DNA from: Actinomadura mexicana
Lineage (GTDB): Bacteria > Actinomycetota > Actinomycetes > Streptosporangiales > Streptosporangiaceae
Reading direction: 5' to 3'
DNA: 64,000 nt
NCBI RefSeq assembly: GCF_900188105.1
Contig: NZ_FZNP01000006.1
Span: forward strand, 62,001 to 126,000
The translations under genes and the position numbers were made by a program. The notes below the pieces were generated by a model. That model saw only the letters and a list, made by a program, of their open reading frames with translations, had not been told where the DNA came from and did no database searches. This document shows positions 15,636-23,604 of this stretch, piece after piece (within the stretch, counting starts at the first letter, position 1; each line of letters opens with the position of its first letter).

Positions 15636-15757
15636 CAGCCGGGCCTTGCGGCCTGTCGGACCTGCCTTCTGTCTGCTCCGGGTGTCCTGGTGTACCGGTT
15701 CCATCGTACTGGCGACCCCCGACACACCGCCGCCGCATTTCCGGCGCGGCGGGCGAC

Positions 15758-16102
15758 TCAGCCGGGCGGCCAGTTCAGGCCACGCCCGCCCAGCACGTGG
15801 GCGTGCGCGTGGAACACGGTCTGGCCCGCCTGGGAGCCGGTGTTGAACACGACCCGGTAGCCGGTCTCGGCGACGCCCTCGTCGACGGCGACCTGGTGGG
15901 CCTCGCGCACCAGCTCGGCGAGCAGCCCGGCGTCGGAGGCGGCCAGCTCACCGACCGTCGGGTGGTGGTCACGCGGGATGACCAGCACGTGCGTCGGCGC
16001 CTGGGGGTTGATGTCGCGGAACGCCACCGTCCCCGCCGACTCGCGGACGATCGTGGCGGGCACGTCCCCGGAAACGATCTTGCAGAACAGGCAGTCGGTC
16101 AT
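15758..16102 (-). CDS. HIT-family (histidine triad) nucleotide-binding protein
   Basis: 114-aa HINT-type protein, expected to hydrolyse AMP-linked substrates such as nucleoside phosphoramidates. The triad motif reads HAHAHVLGG near residues 96-104, preceded by FNTGSQAGQTVFH; the N-terminal CLFCKIV carries the CxxC pair found in many bacterial HINT proteins. Located just upstream of ybeZ on the same strand but separated by ~120 bp, so it may have its own transcript. Common in this position in actinomycetes. Confidence 0.94.
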   Translation of the reverse strand: MTDCLFCKIVSGDVPATIVRESAGTVAFRDINPQAPTHVLVIPRDHHPTVGELAASDAGLLAELVREAHQVAVDEGVAETGYRVVFNTGSQAGQTVFHAHAHVLGGRGLNWPPG

Positions 16103-16381
16103 CTGTCTCCCCTCGGGGCGGTCCGCGACCGCTCCGAAATCCTATCGGGACCGGCGCGGGCGTGGATCAGGGCCGCCCGGGCCGGATAAGGTTTCCATCG
16201 ATCAACTACCGGTAGCGGTCGGCATTTCGACCGGCCACTGGCTAAGGTTGTCACCTCAGGCGTAACCCCCCGGTTCGCAAGGCGTCGCGGCACATCTCGC
16301 CCCGGCGGGAACGCCCGGATCACGTCGGCCGGACGCGACCGTCCGAATGGACGGCGGGGGGCCGGCAAAGGCGGCGGATAG
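16103..16381. other. Divergent intergenic region HIT / ECF sigma
   Basis: 279 bp with no ORF of interest. It holds two -10-like TAAGGT strings (about 16186 and 16243) reading towards the sigma-factor gene, the first in a GGATAAGGT context that recurs at 23590. No clear -35 or inverted repeat is visible. Confidence 0.4.
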
Positions 16382-16990
16382 GTGACCGAGGCAAACCAGG
16401 ACATGCCCTTTCGTAAACCGAACGACGAGGGTGCGCGTCCAACTGACGTGACCGAGACCCTCGTGGCCAGGGGCACGGCGGGCGCGGTGGCCGCCGCCTG
16501 GGACGCCGATCAGGCGGTGACCGCCCTCTACAGCGCCAACTACCGTTCGCTGGTGCGCCTGGCGGCGATGCTCGTCCGGGACGCGGGGACGGCCGAGGAG
16601 GTCGTGCAGGACGCGTTCGTCGCGATGCACGGCGGCTGGCGCCGGCTGCGCGACCCGGACAAGGCCCTGTCGTACCTGCGCCAGTCGGTGGTCAACCGGT
16701 CGCGATCGGTGCTCCGGCACCGCGCCGTCGTCGAGAAGTACGCCCCCAAGGGCCTTCCCGACGCGCCGAGCGCGGAAGCCGGGGCCATCGGAGAGCTGGA
16801 GCGCTCGGCGGTGATCGACGCGCTGTCCCGGCTCCCCGCCCGCCAGCGGGAGGCGCTCGTCCTTCGCTACTACGCCGATCTGTCCGAAGCGGAGATCGCC
16901 AGCGCGATGGGCATCTCCCGCGGCGCCGTGAAGAGTCATACGGCGCGCGGCATGACCGCGCTACGCAACGTCCTGGAGCAGTTCTCATGA
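16382..16990 (+). CDS. ECF (SigE-type) RNA polymerase sigma factor
   Basis: 202 aa. Sigma-70 region 2 (ALYSANYRSLVRLAAMLVRDAGTAEE, then VQDAFVAMHGGW) lies at ~50-120. Region 4 is at ~145-200 with the helix-turn-helix LSEAEIASAMGISRGAVKSH. The first ~45 residues are an unstructured extension. The annotated start is a GTG at 16382; an ATG 7 codons later is possible. Its stop overlaps the start of a membrane-anchored protein gene (ATGA), the usual arrangement of ECF sigma factor and regulator. Target promoters are unknown. Confidence 0.92.
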   Translation: MTEANQDMPFRKPNDEGARPTDVTETLVARGTAGAVAAAWDADQAVTALYSANYRSLVRLAAMLVRDAGTAEEVVQDAFVAMHGGWRRLRDPDKALSYLRQSVVNRSRSVLRHRAVVEKYAPKGLPDAPSAEAGAIGELERSAVIDALSRLPARQREALVLRYYADLSEAEIASAMGISRGAVKSHTARGMTALRNVLEQFS

Positions 16991-17667
16991 CCACCGACCC
17001 CCACGACGAGCACGGCGAGATCCTCCGCCGCGCCCTGCACGCGGAGGCGGACTCGGTCAACCCCGCGGGCGACGGCCTGGAGCGCATCCGGGCCCGCGTC
17101 ACCGACGGCCGGCGCCGCCGGCTCGGCCTCGGACGTTTCGGCCCGGCGCACTTCGGGTTCGACCGGTTCACCGTGAACTGGGCGCGTCCCCTCCTCGCCG
17201 TGGCCGCGGCCGTGCTGATCGCCGGGCTGGGCGTGACGGCGCCGCAGACGATCGACCTGATCCAGCAGTCGGTCGGCAACAGCAGCCAGTCCGGCGACGG
17301 GGGCGACGACACCGCCGGCGACCGCACCGGTCCGGGGATCGACCCCGAGTTCCCGGTCCCGTCGTCGCCGGGCGGCAGCACGTCCGGCGAGCCGAGCACC
17401 TCCGAGACGCCGAGCACCAGTTCCTCGCCCGGGCTGTCGTCGTGCCGCATCCCCTCGCCGGGCGCCTCGGCCGGCTCGACCGCGACGCCGACGCCGGCGA
17501 CCGCGCCCTGCCCGAGCGAGACCCCGACGCAGGCGCCGCCCTCGACGCCGGCTCCGCCCACCTCCACGACGCCCGAGCCGCCGAGCAAGCCGACCGAGCA
17601 GCCGACGCCGTCCGAGACGAGCGAGCCCGCGAAGACCACCGAGCAGGGCGCCGCCACCACGCCGTGA
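16987..17667 (+). CDS. Single-pass membrane protein, candidate regulator of the ECF sigma factor
   Basis: 226 aa, translationally coupled to the sigma gene. The cytoplasmic N-terminus (~65 residues) contains a helical E-I-L-R-R-A-L-H-A-E-A-D segment, then one transmembrane helix at ~68-88 (LLAVAAAVLIAGLGV), then ~135 residues of Pro/Ser/Thr-rich extracytoplasmic sequence typical of cell-wall spanning stalks. There is no classical zinc-binding anti-sigma H-x3-C-x2-C motif. Topology and coupling argue for an anti-sigma or signal-receptor role, but no family signature proves it. Confidence 0.65.
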   Translation: MTTDPHDEHGEILRRALHAEADSVNPAGDGLERIRARVTDGRRRRLGLGRFGPAHFGFDRFTVNWARPLLAVAAAVLIAGLGVTAPQTIDLIQQSVGNSSQSGDGGDDTAGDRTGPGIDPEFPVPSSPGGSTSGEPSTSETPSTSSSPGLSSCRIPSPGASAGSTATPTPATAPCPSETPTQAPPSTPAPPTSTTPEPPSKPTEQPTPSETSEPAKTTEQGAATTP

Positions 17668-17682
17668 CGGCGCCGGCCGGTG

Positions 17683-18414
17683 CTACCAGCGGCCGGTGGC
17701 GGCCAGCAGCACGCTGGCCGCCGCGACGCCCGCCGTCGAGGTGCGCAGGACGGTCGGGCCGAGCCGCGCGGGGCACCCGCCCGCGGCGCCGAAGCGTTCC
17801 ATCTCGTCCTCGCTGATCCCGCCCTCGGGGCCGACCACGAGGACGATGTCGCCCCGTGCGGGCGGCCGCACGGCGCTCAGCGGCGCCTCGGCCTCCTCGT
17901 GCAGGACCAGGGCCAGGGACGCGCCGGCGATCCGCCCGGCGACGTCCTCGGTGGACTCCAGTTCCGCCACCTCGGGCAGGCGGCTGCGCCGCGCCTGCTT
18001 GCCGGCCTCGCGGGCGGTCGCGCGCCAGCGCCCGAGGGCCTTGTCGCGGCGCTCCGGGCGCCAGCGGGTGACGCAGCGGGACGCCGACCACGGGACGATC
18101 TCGTCCACGCCGACCTCGGTCATGGTCTCGACCGCGAGCTCGCCCCTGTCGCCCTTCGGGAGGGCCTGGACGACCACGAGGCGGGGCGCGGGCGGGGGCT
18201 CCCGGTGCCGGGCCAGCACGTCCAGCGTGAGGGACGCCCGGTCGGCCGCGGTGACGACGCACTCGGCCAGCAGGCCCTCGCCGTCGGTCAGGTCGACCCG
18301 CTCCCCCTGCCGCAGCCGCCGCACGGCCGCCGCGTGCCGGCCCTCGGGCCCGTCCAGCAGGACGCGGTCGCGCTCCAGGGCGTCCGTCCCGGCGAGAAAG
18401 ACCGGCGGGCTCAC
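17683..18414 (-). CDS. rsmE: 16S rRNA (uracil-1498-N3)-methyltransferase
   Basis: SPOUT-class methyltransferase modifying U1498 in helix 44. 243 aa from a GTG at 18414, chosen because the family starts with a short P-P-V-F-L segment (VSPPVFLAGTD). An N-terminal PUA-like domain is followed by the SPOUT knot: QALPKGDRGELAVE near residue 80 and the SAM-binding VVGPEGGISEDEME near residue 190, then LGPTVLRTSTAG at the C-terminus. It follows dnaJ on the same strand after a strong hairpin. Its GTG overlaps the stop of a 19-codon ORF (18411-18470). Confidence 0.95.
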   Translation of the reverse strand: MSPPVFLAGTDALERDRVLLDGPEGRHAAAVRRLRQGERVDLTDGEGLLAECVVTAADRASLTLDVLARHREPPPAPRLVVVQALPKGDRGELAVETMTEVGVDEIVPWSASRCVTRWRPERRDKALGRWRATAREAGKQARRSRLPEVAELESTEDVAGRIAGASLALVLHEEAEAPLSAVRPPARGDIVLVVGPEGGISEDEMERFGAAGGCPARLGPTVLRTSTAGVAAASVLLAATGRW

Positions 18415-18470
18415 CCGAGCCGTCCGGGGGAGGCCGAACCCAGGGCGACGTCGCTCATCGCTGCCACCAC
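18411..18470 (-). other. Possible 19-codon leader ORF coupled to rsmE
   Basis: GTG at 18470 follows a GAGGAG ribosome site by about one base more than usual; the frame reads V-V-A-A-M-S-D-V-A-L and closes at a TGA that overlaps the rsmE GTG (GTGA). rsmE itself lacks a clear ribosome site. The frame differs from that of rsmE. It may simply load ribosomes for rsmE, or be chance. Confidence 0.3.
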
Positions 18471-18484
18471 GCTCCTCAATCGCC

Positions 18485-18511
18485 GCGGCGGCCCTCCTGG
18501 TAGGCCGCCGC
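18485..18511 (-). terminator. Hairpin between dnaJ and rsmE
   Basis: Perfect 9-bp inverted repeat GCGGCGGCC / GGCCGCCGC (18485-18493, 18503-18511, 9-nt loop), 10 bp past the dnaJ stop codon. No T tract. It could terminate or attenuate heat-shock transcription before rsmE. Confidence 0.6.
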
Positions 18512-18520
18512 CACCGCGCT

Positions 18521-19654
18521 TCAGTGCTGGTTGAAGACGTCCTTGAGGCGGGAGAACACGCCGCGCTGCCCGGGGGCGAACCTGCCGGGCGGGCGCTCCT
18601 CGCCGCGCAGCACCGCGAGCTGCCGCAGCAGCTCCTCCTGCTCCTCGTCGAGCCTGTTCGGCGTCTCCACGTTGACATGGATCATCAGGTCGCCGCGGCC
18701 GCTCTCGTTGAGGTGCCGGACGCCCCGGTTGTAGAGCGTGATGACCTGCCCCGACTGCGTGCCGGGCTTGATGTCGACGCTCTCGGCGGCATCCAGCGTC
18801 TCGATGGTGACGCTGGTCCCGAGGGCGGCCGCGGTCATCGGGATCTCGACCGTGCAGTGCAGGTCGTCGCCCTCCCGCTCGTAGATCGGGTGCGGCTTCT
18901 CCACGATCTCCAGGAACAGGTCGCCGGGCGGGCCGCCGCCCGGACCGACCTCGCCCTCGCCGGCGAGCTGGATGTGGATGCCGTTCTCCACCCCGGCCGG
19001 GATCTTGACCTTGACGGTGCGCCGGGTGCGGACCCGGCCGTCGCCGGAGCACTCGGTGCACGGGTTGCGGATCACCGAGCCGAAGCCGCCGCACGCCGGG
19101 CACGGCCGGGCCGTCATGACCTGGCCGAGGAACGAGCGCTGGACCTGCTGGACCTCGCCCCGGCCGTGGCACGTCTCACACGTGTCCGGGTGGGTGCCGG
19201 GCGCGCAGCCCGACCCCTCGCAGGTCGTGCAGGCGACCGCCGTGTCGATGGACAGCTCCCGGGTGGTGCCGAACGCGGTCTCGGCGAGGTCGAGCTCGAC
19301 CCGCAGCGTCGCGTTGCGCCCGCGCCGGGCGCGCGACCGCGGGCCCCGCGAGGCCGCGGTGCCGAAGAAGGCGTCCATGATGTCGCTGAACGGGAAACCG
19401 GCGCCGCCGAACCCGCCGGCGCCCGCCCCGCCCGCGGACGCGAACGGGTCCGCCCCGAGGTCGTACATCTCGCGCTTCTTGGGGTCGGAGAGCACCTCGT
19501 AGGCCTGGGTGATCTCCTTGAACCGCTCCTGGGTCTCCGGATCCGGGTTGACGTCCGGGTGGAGTTCCCGCGCGAGCCGGCGGTAGGCCTTCTTGACCTC
19601 GTCGGCGCTGGCGTCCCGCCGGACGCCCAGGGTCGCGTAGTAGTCGTTCGCCAC
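18521..19654 (-). CDS. dnaJ: Chaperone DnaJ (DnaJ2-type)
   Basis: Type I J-protein, 377 aa, co-chaperone of DnaK. The J domain (1-68) has the HPD motif in ELHPDVNPD. Then comes a short Gly-rich linker with DPFASAGGAG, followed by the four zinc repeats CTTCEGSG, CETCHGRG, CPACGGFG and CTECSGDG (~145-205), and the C-terminal substrate domain. The GTG at 19654 directly abuts the hrcA stop TAA with no gap. As in other actinomycetes this is the dnaJ paired with hrcA rather than the one in the dnaK operon. Controlled by CIRCE/HrcA upstream of hrcA. Confidence 0.97.
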   Translation of the reverse strand: MANDYYATLGVRRDASADEVKKAYRRLARELHPDVNPDPETQERFKEITQAYEVLSDPKKREMYDLGADPFASAGGAGAGGFGGAGFPFSDIMDAFFGTAASRGPRSRARRGRNATLRVELDLAETAFGTTRELSIDTAVACTTCEGSGCAPGTHPDTCETCHGRGEVQQVQRSFLGQVMTARPCPACGGFGSVIRNPCTECSGDGRVRTRRTVKVKIPAGVENGIHIQLAGEGEVGPGGGPPGDLFLEIVEKPHPIYEREGDDLHCTVEIPMTAAALGTSVTIETLDAAESVDIKPGTQSGQVITLYNRGVRHLNESGRGDLMIHVNVETPNRLDEEQEELLRQLAVLRGEERPPGRFAPGQRGVFSRLKDVFNQH

Positions 19655-20665
19655 TTACGACCCCGCCAGGATCTGTCCCACGTAGCGTGCCACTGCCCGT
19701 ACCGCTCCCATCGTGCTGGGGTAATCCATGCGTGTCGGCCCGAGCACTCCCAGCCGGGCCAGAGTGAGGTCGCCCACCCCGTAGTCGGCGGCGACGACCG
19801 AGGTCGACTTGAGCCCCAGGTCGGGGTTCTCGGTGCCGATCCGCACCGTAACTGTAGAGGAGTCGCCGGTCTCGCCGAGCAGCCGCATGAGGACCACCTG
19901 CTCCTCCAGCGCCACCAGCACCTCCCGCAGGCTCTGCGAGAAGTCGACGGCGGCGAGGTTGGCCGCCCCGGCGAAAACGATCTTCTCCTCGTGCTTCTCG
20001 ACGAGCGTCTCCAGCAGCACCGACAGCACCGCCGCCGCGACCGGCCGCTCGTCCGGGCCCACCCTGTCGGGCAGGTCCGCCACGGCCGCCGGGACGTCGC
20101 CGAAGCCGAGCCCGTCCAGGCACGTGTTGAGCAACGCCCGCAGGTGCCCGATCGATTCCTCGGAGATCTGCCCGGTCTCGATGACGCGCTGCTCCACCCG
20201 CCCGGTGTTGGTGATCAGGACGAGCAGCAGCCGCCCCTCCGCCACCGGGACCAGCTCCACGTGCCGCACCGCCGAGCGGGTCAGCGACGGGTACTGCACC
20301 ACCGCGACCTGCCGGGTCAGCTGCGCGAGCAGCCGCACCGTCCGGCCGACGACGTCGTCGAGGTCGTAGGCCCCGGACAGGAACGTCTCGATGGCGCGGC
20401 GCTCGGCGACCGACAGCGGCTTGATCGTGGACAGCCGGTCGACGAACAGCCGGTAGCCCTTGTCGGTGGGGACGCGCCCGGCGCTGGTGTGGGGCTGGGC
20501 GATGTAGCCCTGCTCCTCCAGCACCGCCATGTCGTTGCGGATGGTCGCGGGCGAGACCCCGAGGTTGTGCCGGTCGGCCAGCGCCTTGGAGCCCACCGGC
20601 TCGTTGGTGGAGACGTAGTCCTCGACGATGGCGCGCAGGACCGCTAGTTTCCGGTCGTCCAGCAC
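19655..20665 (-). CDS. hrcA: Heat-inducible transcription repressor HrcA
   Basis: 336-aa repressor of class I heat-shock genes; binds CIRCE and needs GroEL for activity. The winged-helix N-terminus (LDDRKLAVLRAIVEDYV, then GVSPATIRNDMAVLE) and HrcA core are complete. Starts at GTG 20665 behind a near-perfect AAGGAGGTGA ribosome site 5 nt upstream. A CIRCE element lies 35 bp upstream of the start, so hrcA-dnaJ is autoregulated. First gene of the operon; dnaJ follows without a gap. Confidence 0.97.
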   Translation of the reverse strand: MLDDRKLAVLRAIVEDYVSTNEPVGSKALADRHNLGVSPATIRNDMAVLEEQGYIAQPHTSAGRVPTDKGYRLFVDRLSTIKPLSVAERRAIETFLSGAYDLDDVVGRTVRLLAQLTRQVAVVQYPSLTRSAVRHVELVPVAEGRLLLVLITNTGRVEQRVIETGQISEESIGHLRALLNTCLDGLGFGDVPAAVADLPDRVGPDERPVAAAVLSVLLETLVEKHEEKIVFAGAANLAAVDFSQSLREVLVALEEQVVLMRLLGETGDSSTVTVRIGTENPDLGLKSTSVVAADYGVGDLTLARLGVLGPTRMDYPSTMGAVRAVARYVGQILAGS

Positions 20666-20699
20666 GATGTCACCTCCTTCGTCCGGCCGGTCCGTGCTA

Positions 20700-20726
20700 C
20701 TGGCACTCCTTGCTTTCGAGTGCCAA
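20700..20726. promoter_or_regulatory. CIRCE operator (HrcA site)
   Basis: CTGGCACTC (20700-20708), 9-nt spacer, GAGTGCCAA (20718-20726). This is the CIRCE pattern TTAGCACTC-N9-GAGTGCTAA with the G/C substitutions usual in actinobacteria. Located between hrcA and the divergent DUF3097 gene; on the hrcA strand the repeat includes a TTGGCA that can act as -35. Confidence 0.92.
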
Positions 20727-20857
20727 GTCTACGGCCCGGAAGGCTCGGCTGGAGCGCCCCCGCACTCTCCGCATGGCTGCGTGATCCTATCCGGCCCCGG
20801 AGCCGGCGCCACGCCGAGGAACGCGGGGCGGCGCCGCGCGGGCGTCCCGCCCGGTTA

Positions 20858-21694
20858 ATGTGCGGATCTGTGCGGAGTAAGAACTACGGAAACGACGTAC
20901 TGGGCGGCGACTGGCGCCGGCCCCGCAAGGGCCGGATCCCCGAGGTCCCCGCCGAGCCCGGCCTGGTCGCCGAGGATCCCGACAGCGGTTTCTGCGGCGC
21001 CGTGGTCGGCTGCGACAAGTTCGGCGTCACCCTGGAGGACCGGTTCGGCAAGCGCCGGGTGTTCCCGCTGACCAGGTCCGGCTTCCTCATCGACGGCCGG
21101 CCGGTCACCCTCGTCCGGCCGGCCGCCGGGCCCGCGGGCCCGGCGCGGTCGGCCTCGGGCTCGATCGCCGTCCGGGGACTGCGGGCGCAGGTCGCCAAGG
21201 AGAGCCGCATCTACGTGGAGGGCGTCCACGACGCCGAACTGGTCGAGAAGATCTGGGGCCACGACCTGCGCGTCGAGGGCGTCGTCGTCGAGTACCTCGA
21301 AGGCGTGGACGACCTGCCCGCCATCGTCGAGGAGTTCGCCCCCGAGGAGGGACGGCGCCTCGGCGTCCTGGTCGACCATCTCGTGCGGGGGTCCAAGGAG
21401 TCGCGGATCGCGGCCCAGGTCACCTCGCCGTACGTCCTCGTCGCCGGCCACCCGTTCATCGACATCTGGGAGGCCGTCAAGCCCGCGGCCGTCGGCATCC
21501 GCGCCTGGCCCCGCATTCCCCGCGGCATCCCGTGGAAGGAAGGCGTGATCGCCGAACTCGGCTGGGGCGACGACACGGGCGCCGCCTGGAAGCGCATCCT
21601 CGGCTCGGTGAACGCCTACACCGACCTGGAACCCGCCCTCCTCGGCCGCGTAGAAGAGCTCATCGACTTCGTGACGGTGTCCTCCCAGGGGTAG
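20858..21694 (+). CDS. DUF3097 family protein
   Basis: 278 aa. Conserved actinobacterial protein of unknown function, usually near hrcA/hemW. The N-terminal ~85 residues form a small beta-rich domain. The rest contains IYVEGVHDAELVEKIWG (~105-121), VVVEYLEGVDDL and GVLVDHLVRGSKESRI (~165-180), spaced like the Glu and D-x-D motifs of TOPRIM nuclease/primase folds; here the second motif reads D-H-L. The ATG at 20858 has no ribosome site; a GTG 12 nt downstream is an alternative. Divergent from hrcA across the CIRCE region. Family call good; TOPRIM link is my inference. Confidence 0.8.
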   Translation: MCGSVRSKNYGNDVLGGDWRRPRKGRIPEVPAEPGLVAEDPDSGFCGAVVGCDKFGVTLEDRFGKRRVFPLTRSGFLIDGRPVTLVRPAAGPAGPARSASGSIAVRGLRAQVAKESRIYVEGVHDAELVEKIWGHDLRVEGVVVEYLEGVDDLPAIVEEFAPEEGRRLGVLVDHLVRGSKESRIAAQVTSPYVLVAGHPFIDIWEAVKPAAVGIRAWPRIPRGIPWKEGVIAELGWGDDTGAAWKRILGSVNAYTDLEPALLGRVEELIDFVTVSSQG

Positions 21695-21731
21695 CGCCCC
21701 CTGGCCCCCCCGTCACGAGCCGGGCACTTGG

Positions 21732-22940
21732 TCAGGTGAGGGCTCGGACGACGGCGTCGGCGAGGAGGCGGCCCTTAAGGGTGAGGACGGCTCGGCCCTG
21801 CTCGTAGGGGGCGGGCTCGATCAGGCCGTCGCCTACCGCTCTGCGGGCGGCCTCGTCGTCCAGGAGGTGGGCGGGGCAGCCCTGGGCGAGGCGCAGTTCG
21901 AGCATGACCCGTTCGATGTGCCGGTCCTCGCCGGTGAGGATCTCCCTGGCGTGGGCGGGGGTGGTGCCCTCGGCGAGACGGGCGGCGTGGGCGGCGGGGT
22001 GCTTGACGTTCCACCAGCGGGTGCCGCCCACGTGGCTGTGGGCGCCCGGGCCGACGCCCCACCAGTCGGCTCCCGTCCAGTAGAGCATGTTGTGCCGGCA
22101 GGCGGCGCGCGGGTCGGCCGCCCAGTTGGAGATCTCGTACCAGTGCAGGCCGTGGCCGCTGAGCATCTCGTCGGCGATCAGGTAGCGGTCGGCCATGGCG
22201 TCGTCGTCGGGGGCGGTCAGTTCGCCGCGCCTCACTTGCGCCGCCAGCCGGGTGCCCTCCTCGACGATGAGCGCGTAGGCGGACACGTGGTCGGGCTCCG
22301 CCGCCAGCGCCGCTTCCAGGGAGCCCCTCCAGTCGTCGTCGGTCTCCCCTGGCGTTCCGTAGATGAGGTCGAGGTTGATGTGCTCGAAGCCCGCCTTGCG
22401 CGTCCACTCGACGACCTGCGGGACGCGTCCGGGCGTGTGCGTGCGTTCCAGGACGGCCAGGACGTGCTCGCGGGCGCTCTGCATGCCGTAGGAGACGCGC
22501 GTGAATCCGGCTTCGCGGAGCTTGCCGATGGACGCCTCGTCCACCGACTCGGGATTGGCCTCGGTGGTGACCTCCGCGCCCGGGGCGAGCCCGAACTCGG
22601 CGTCGATCGCGGACAGGACGCGGCCCAGGTCGTCCGGTGGGAGGAGGGTCGGCGTGCCGCCGCCCACGAAGACGGTCTCCACGGGCAGGTCCACGTCCCC
22701 GAGCACTCGCCGGGCCATGCGGACCTCGCGGATCGCGGTGTCGGCATAGGAGTCGCGGCTCGCCCCCGGGCCCAGTTCTGTCGCCGTATAGGTGTTGAAG
22801 TCGCAGTACCCGCACCGGGTCACGCAGAAGGGCACGTGCACGTAGAACGCGAACGGGCGCCTTCCCAGCCCGTGCAGAGCATCACGGGGCAGCGCACCGT
22901 CGGCCGGTACGGGATCGCCATCAGGCAGCGTCGAGGGCAC
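21732..22940 (-). CDS. hemW: Radical SAM haem chaperone HemW (CPO-III-like)
   Basis: 402 aa from a GTG at 22940. The radical-SAM cluster motif CVTRCGYCDF (three Cys binding the 4Fe-4S) lies near residues 37-46, followed by VGGGTPTLL and the HemW-type C-terminal domain with RHNMLYW and GxGAHSHVGG motifs. HemW inserts haem into respiratory enzymes; the extra Cys found in true HemN is absent, hence HemW rather than coproporphyrinogen oxidase. Neighbours hrcA/dnaJ and lepA match the common bacterial order lepA-hemW-hrcA. Convergent with DUF3097. Confidence 0.93.
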   Translation of the reverse strand: MPSTLPDGDPVPADGALPRDALHGLGRRPFAFYVHVPFCVTRCGYCDFNTYTATELGPGASRDSYADTAIREVRMARRVLGDVDLPVETVFVGGGTPTLLPPDDLGRVLSAIDAEFGLAPGAEVTTEANPESVDEASIGKLREAGFTRVSYGMQSAREHVLAVLERTHTPGRVPQVVEWTRKAGFEHINLDLIYGTPGETDDDWRGSLEAALAAEPDHVSAYALIVEEGTRLAAQVRRGELTAPDDDAMADRYLIADEMLSGHGLHWYEISNWAADPRAACRHNMLYWTGADWWGVGPGAHSHVGGTRWWNVKHPAAHAARLAEGTTPAHAREILTGEDRHIERVMLELRLAQGCPAHLLDDEAARRAVGDGLIEPAPYEQGRAVLTLKGRLLADAVVRALT

Positions 22941-22993
22941 CCCCCAAGTCTGCCCCGCCCCGCCGCCTGCTTCGACCGGGCCTCTCCGGCCGG

Positions 22994-23434
22994 TCAGGCG
23001 TCCGCGAGCTTGTCGCGGAGCCAGTCGGGGATGTGCTCGGCCGCGCGGGGGAAGCGGTCGAGGTCCTGGACGTAGGCGGACGAGGCCAGCGGCGGCGTGA
23101 AGTCGGGCTCGCCGTCGTAGTCGAACTCGGCGCTGAAGTGGCCGGAGCGCTCGACCTGGAGGCGCGCGGTGAACCAGGCGCCCTTGTCGGACCGGTACAT
23201 GACGCGGCGCAGCTCGTCCATCTTCCCGACCGCCTGGCCCGGGGGCAGGGCCGTGCGGCGCCCGCCGTCGGGACCCTCGACCTCGAAGGAGGCGCTGTCG
23301 ATGCCGACGGTCGCGCGGAACTCGAAGTCGAGCCGCTGCCAGCCCGCGGGGGCGGCCGAACGCAGCGCGCGCACGGCGCCGTTCACCGTCTCCCGTTCCT
23401 TCTCGGAACGCAGAACCTGCTCGGGGTGGGTCAC
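22994..23434 (-). CDS. YezG-like (DUF600-type) small protein
   Basis: 146 aa, GTG start with GGAGG four nt upstream. The C-terminal half (ARLQVERSGHFSAEFDYD, then EPDFTP and HIPDWLRDKL) resembles YezG/DUF600 proteins, which in Firmicutes are immunity proteins to polymorphic toxins. In actinomycetes such proteins are common without an obvious toxin, and none is seen here. It precedes hemW by 53 bp on the same strand and may be co-transcribed. Function uncertain. Confidence 0.55.
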   Translation of the reverse strand: MTHPEQVLRSEKERETVNGAVRALRSAAPAGWQRLDFEFRATVGIDSASFEVEGPDGGRRTALPPGQAVGKMDELRRVMYRSDKGAWFTARLQVERSGHFSAEFDYDGEPDFTPPLASSAYVQDLDRFPRAAEHIPDWLRDKLADA

Positions 23435-23604
23435 GCTGCCTCCGCGAGGTCGGCCGGGTTCGTTCGATCAAGGCACCGTACCCGTCCGACCGTACCGGCA
23501 TCGGCGCCCGCGCGAAGCAGCCGCCGCCGTGTCGCGGCCGACCGGCGCGACTTCGGCCGCCGACCGCCTGAGGAGGCGCAACGAATACGGATAAGGTCGT
23601 CCGG

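Noticed and set aside
17168..18262. Long minus-strand frame over the sigma partner and rsmE
   Set aside because: It is an out-of-phase frame with Arg/Ala/Pro low complexity; rsmE in the neighbouring frame has all family motifs.
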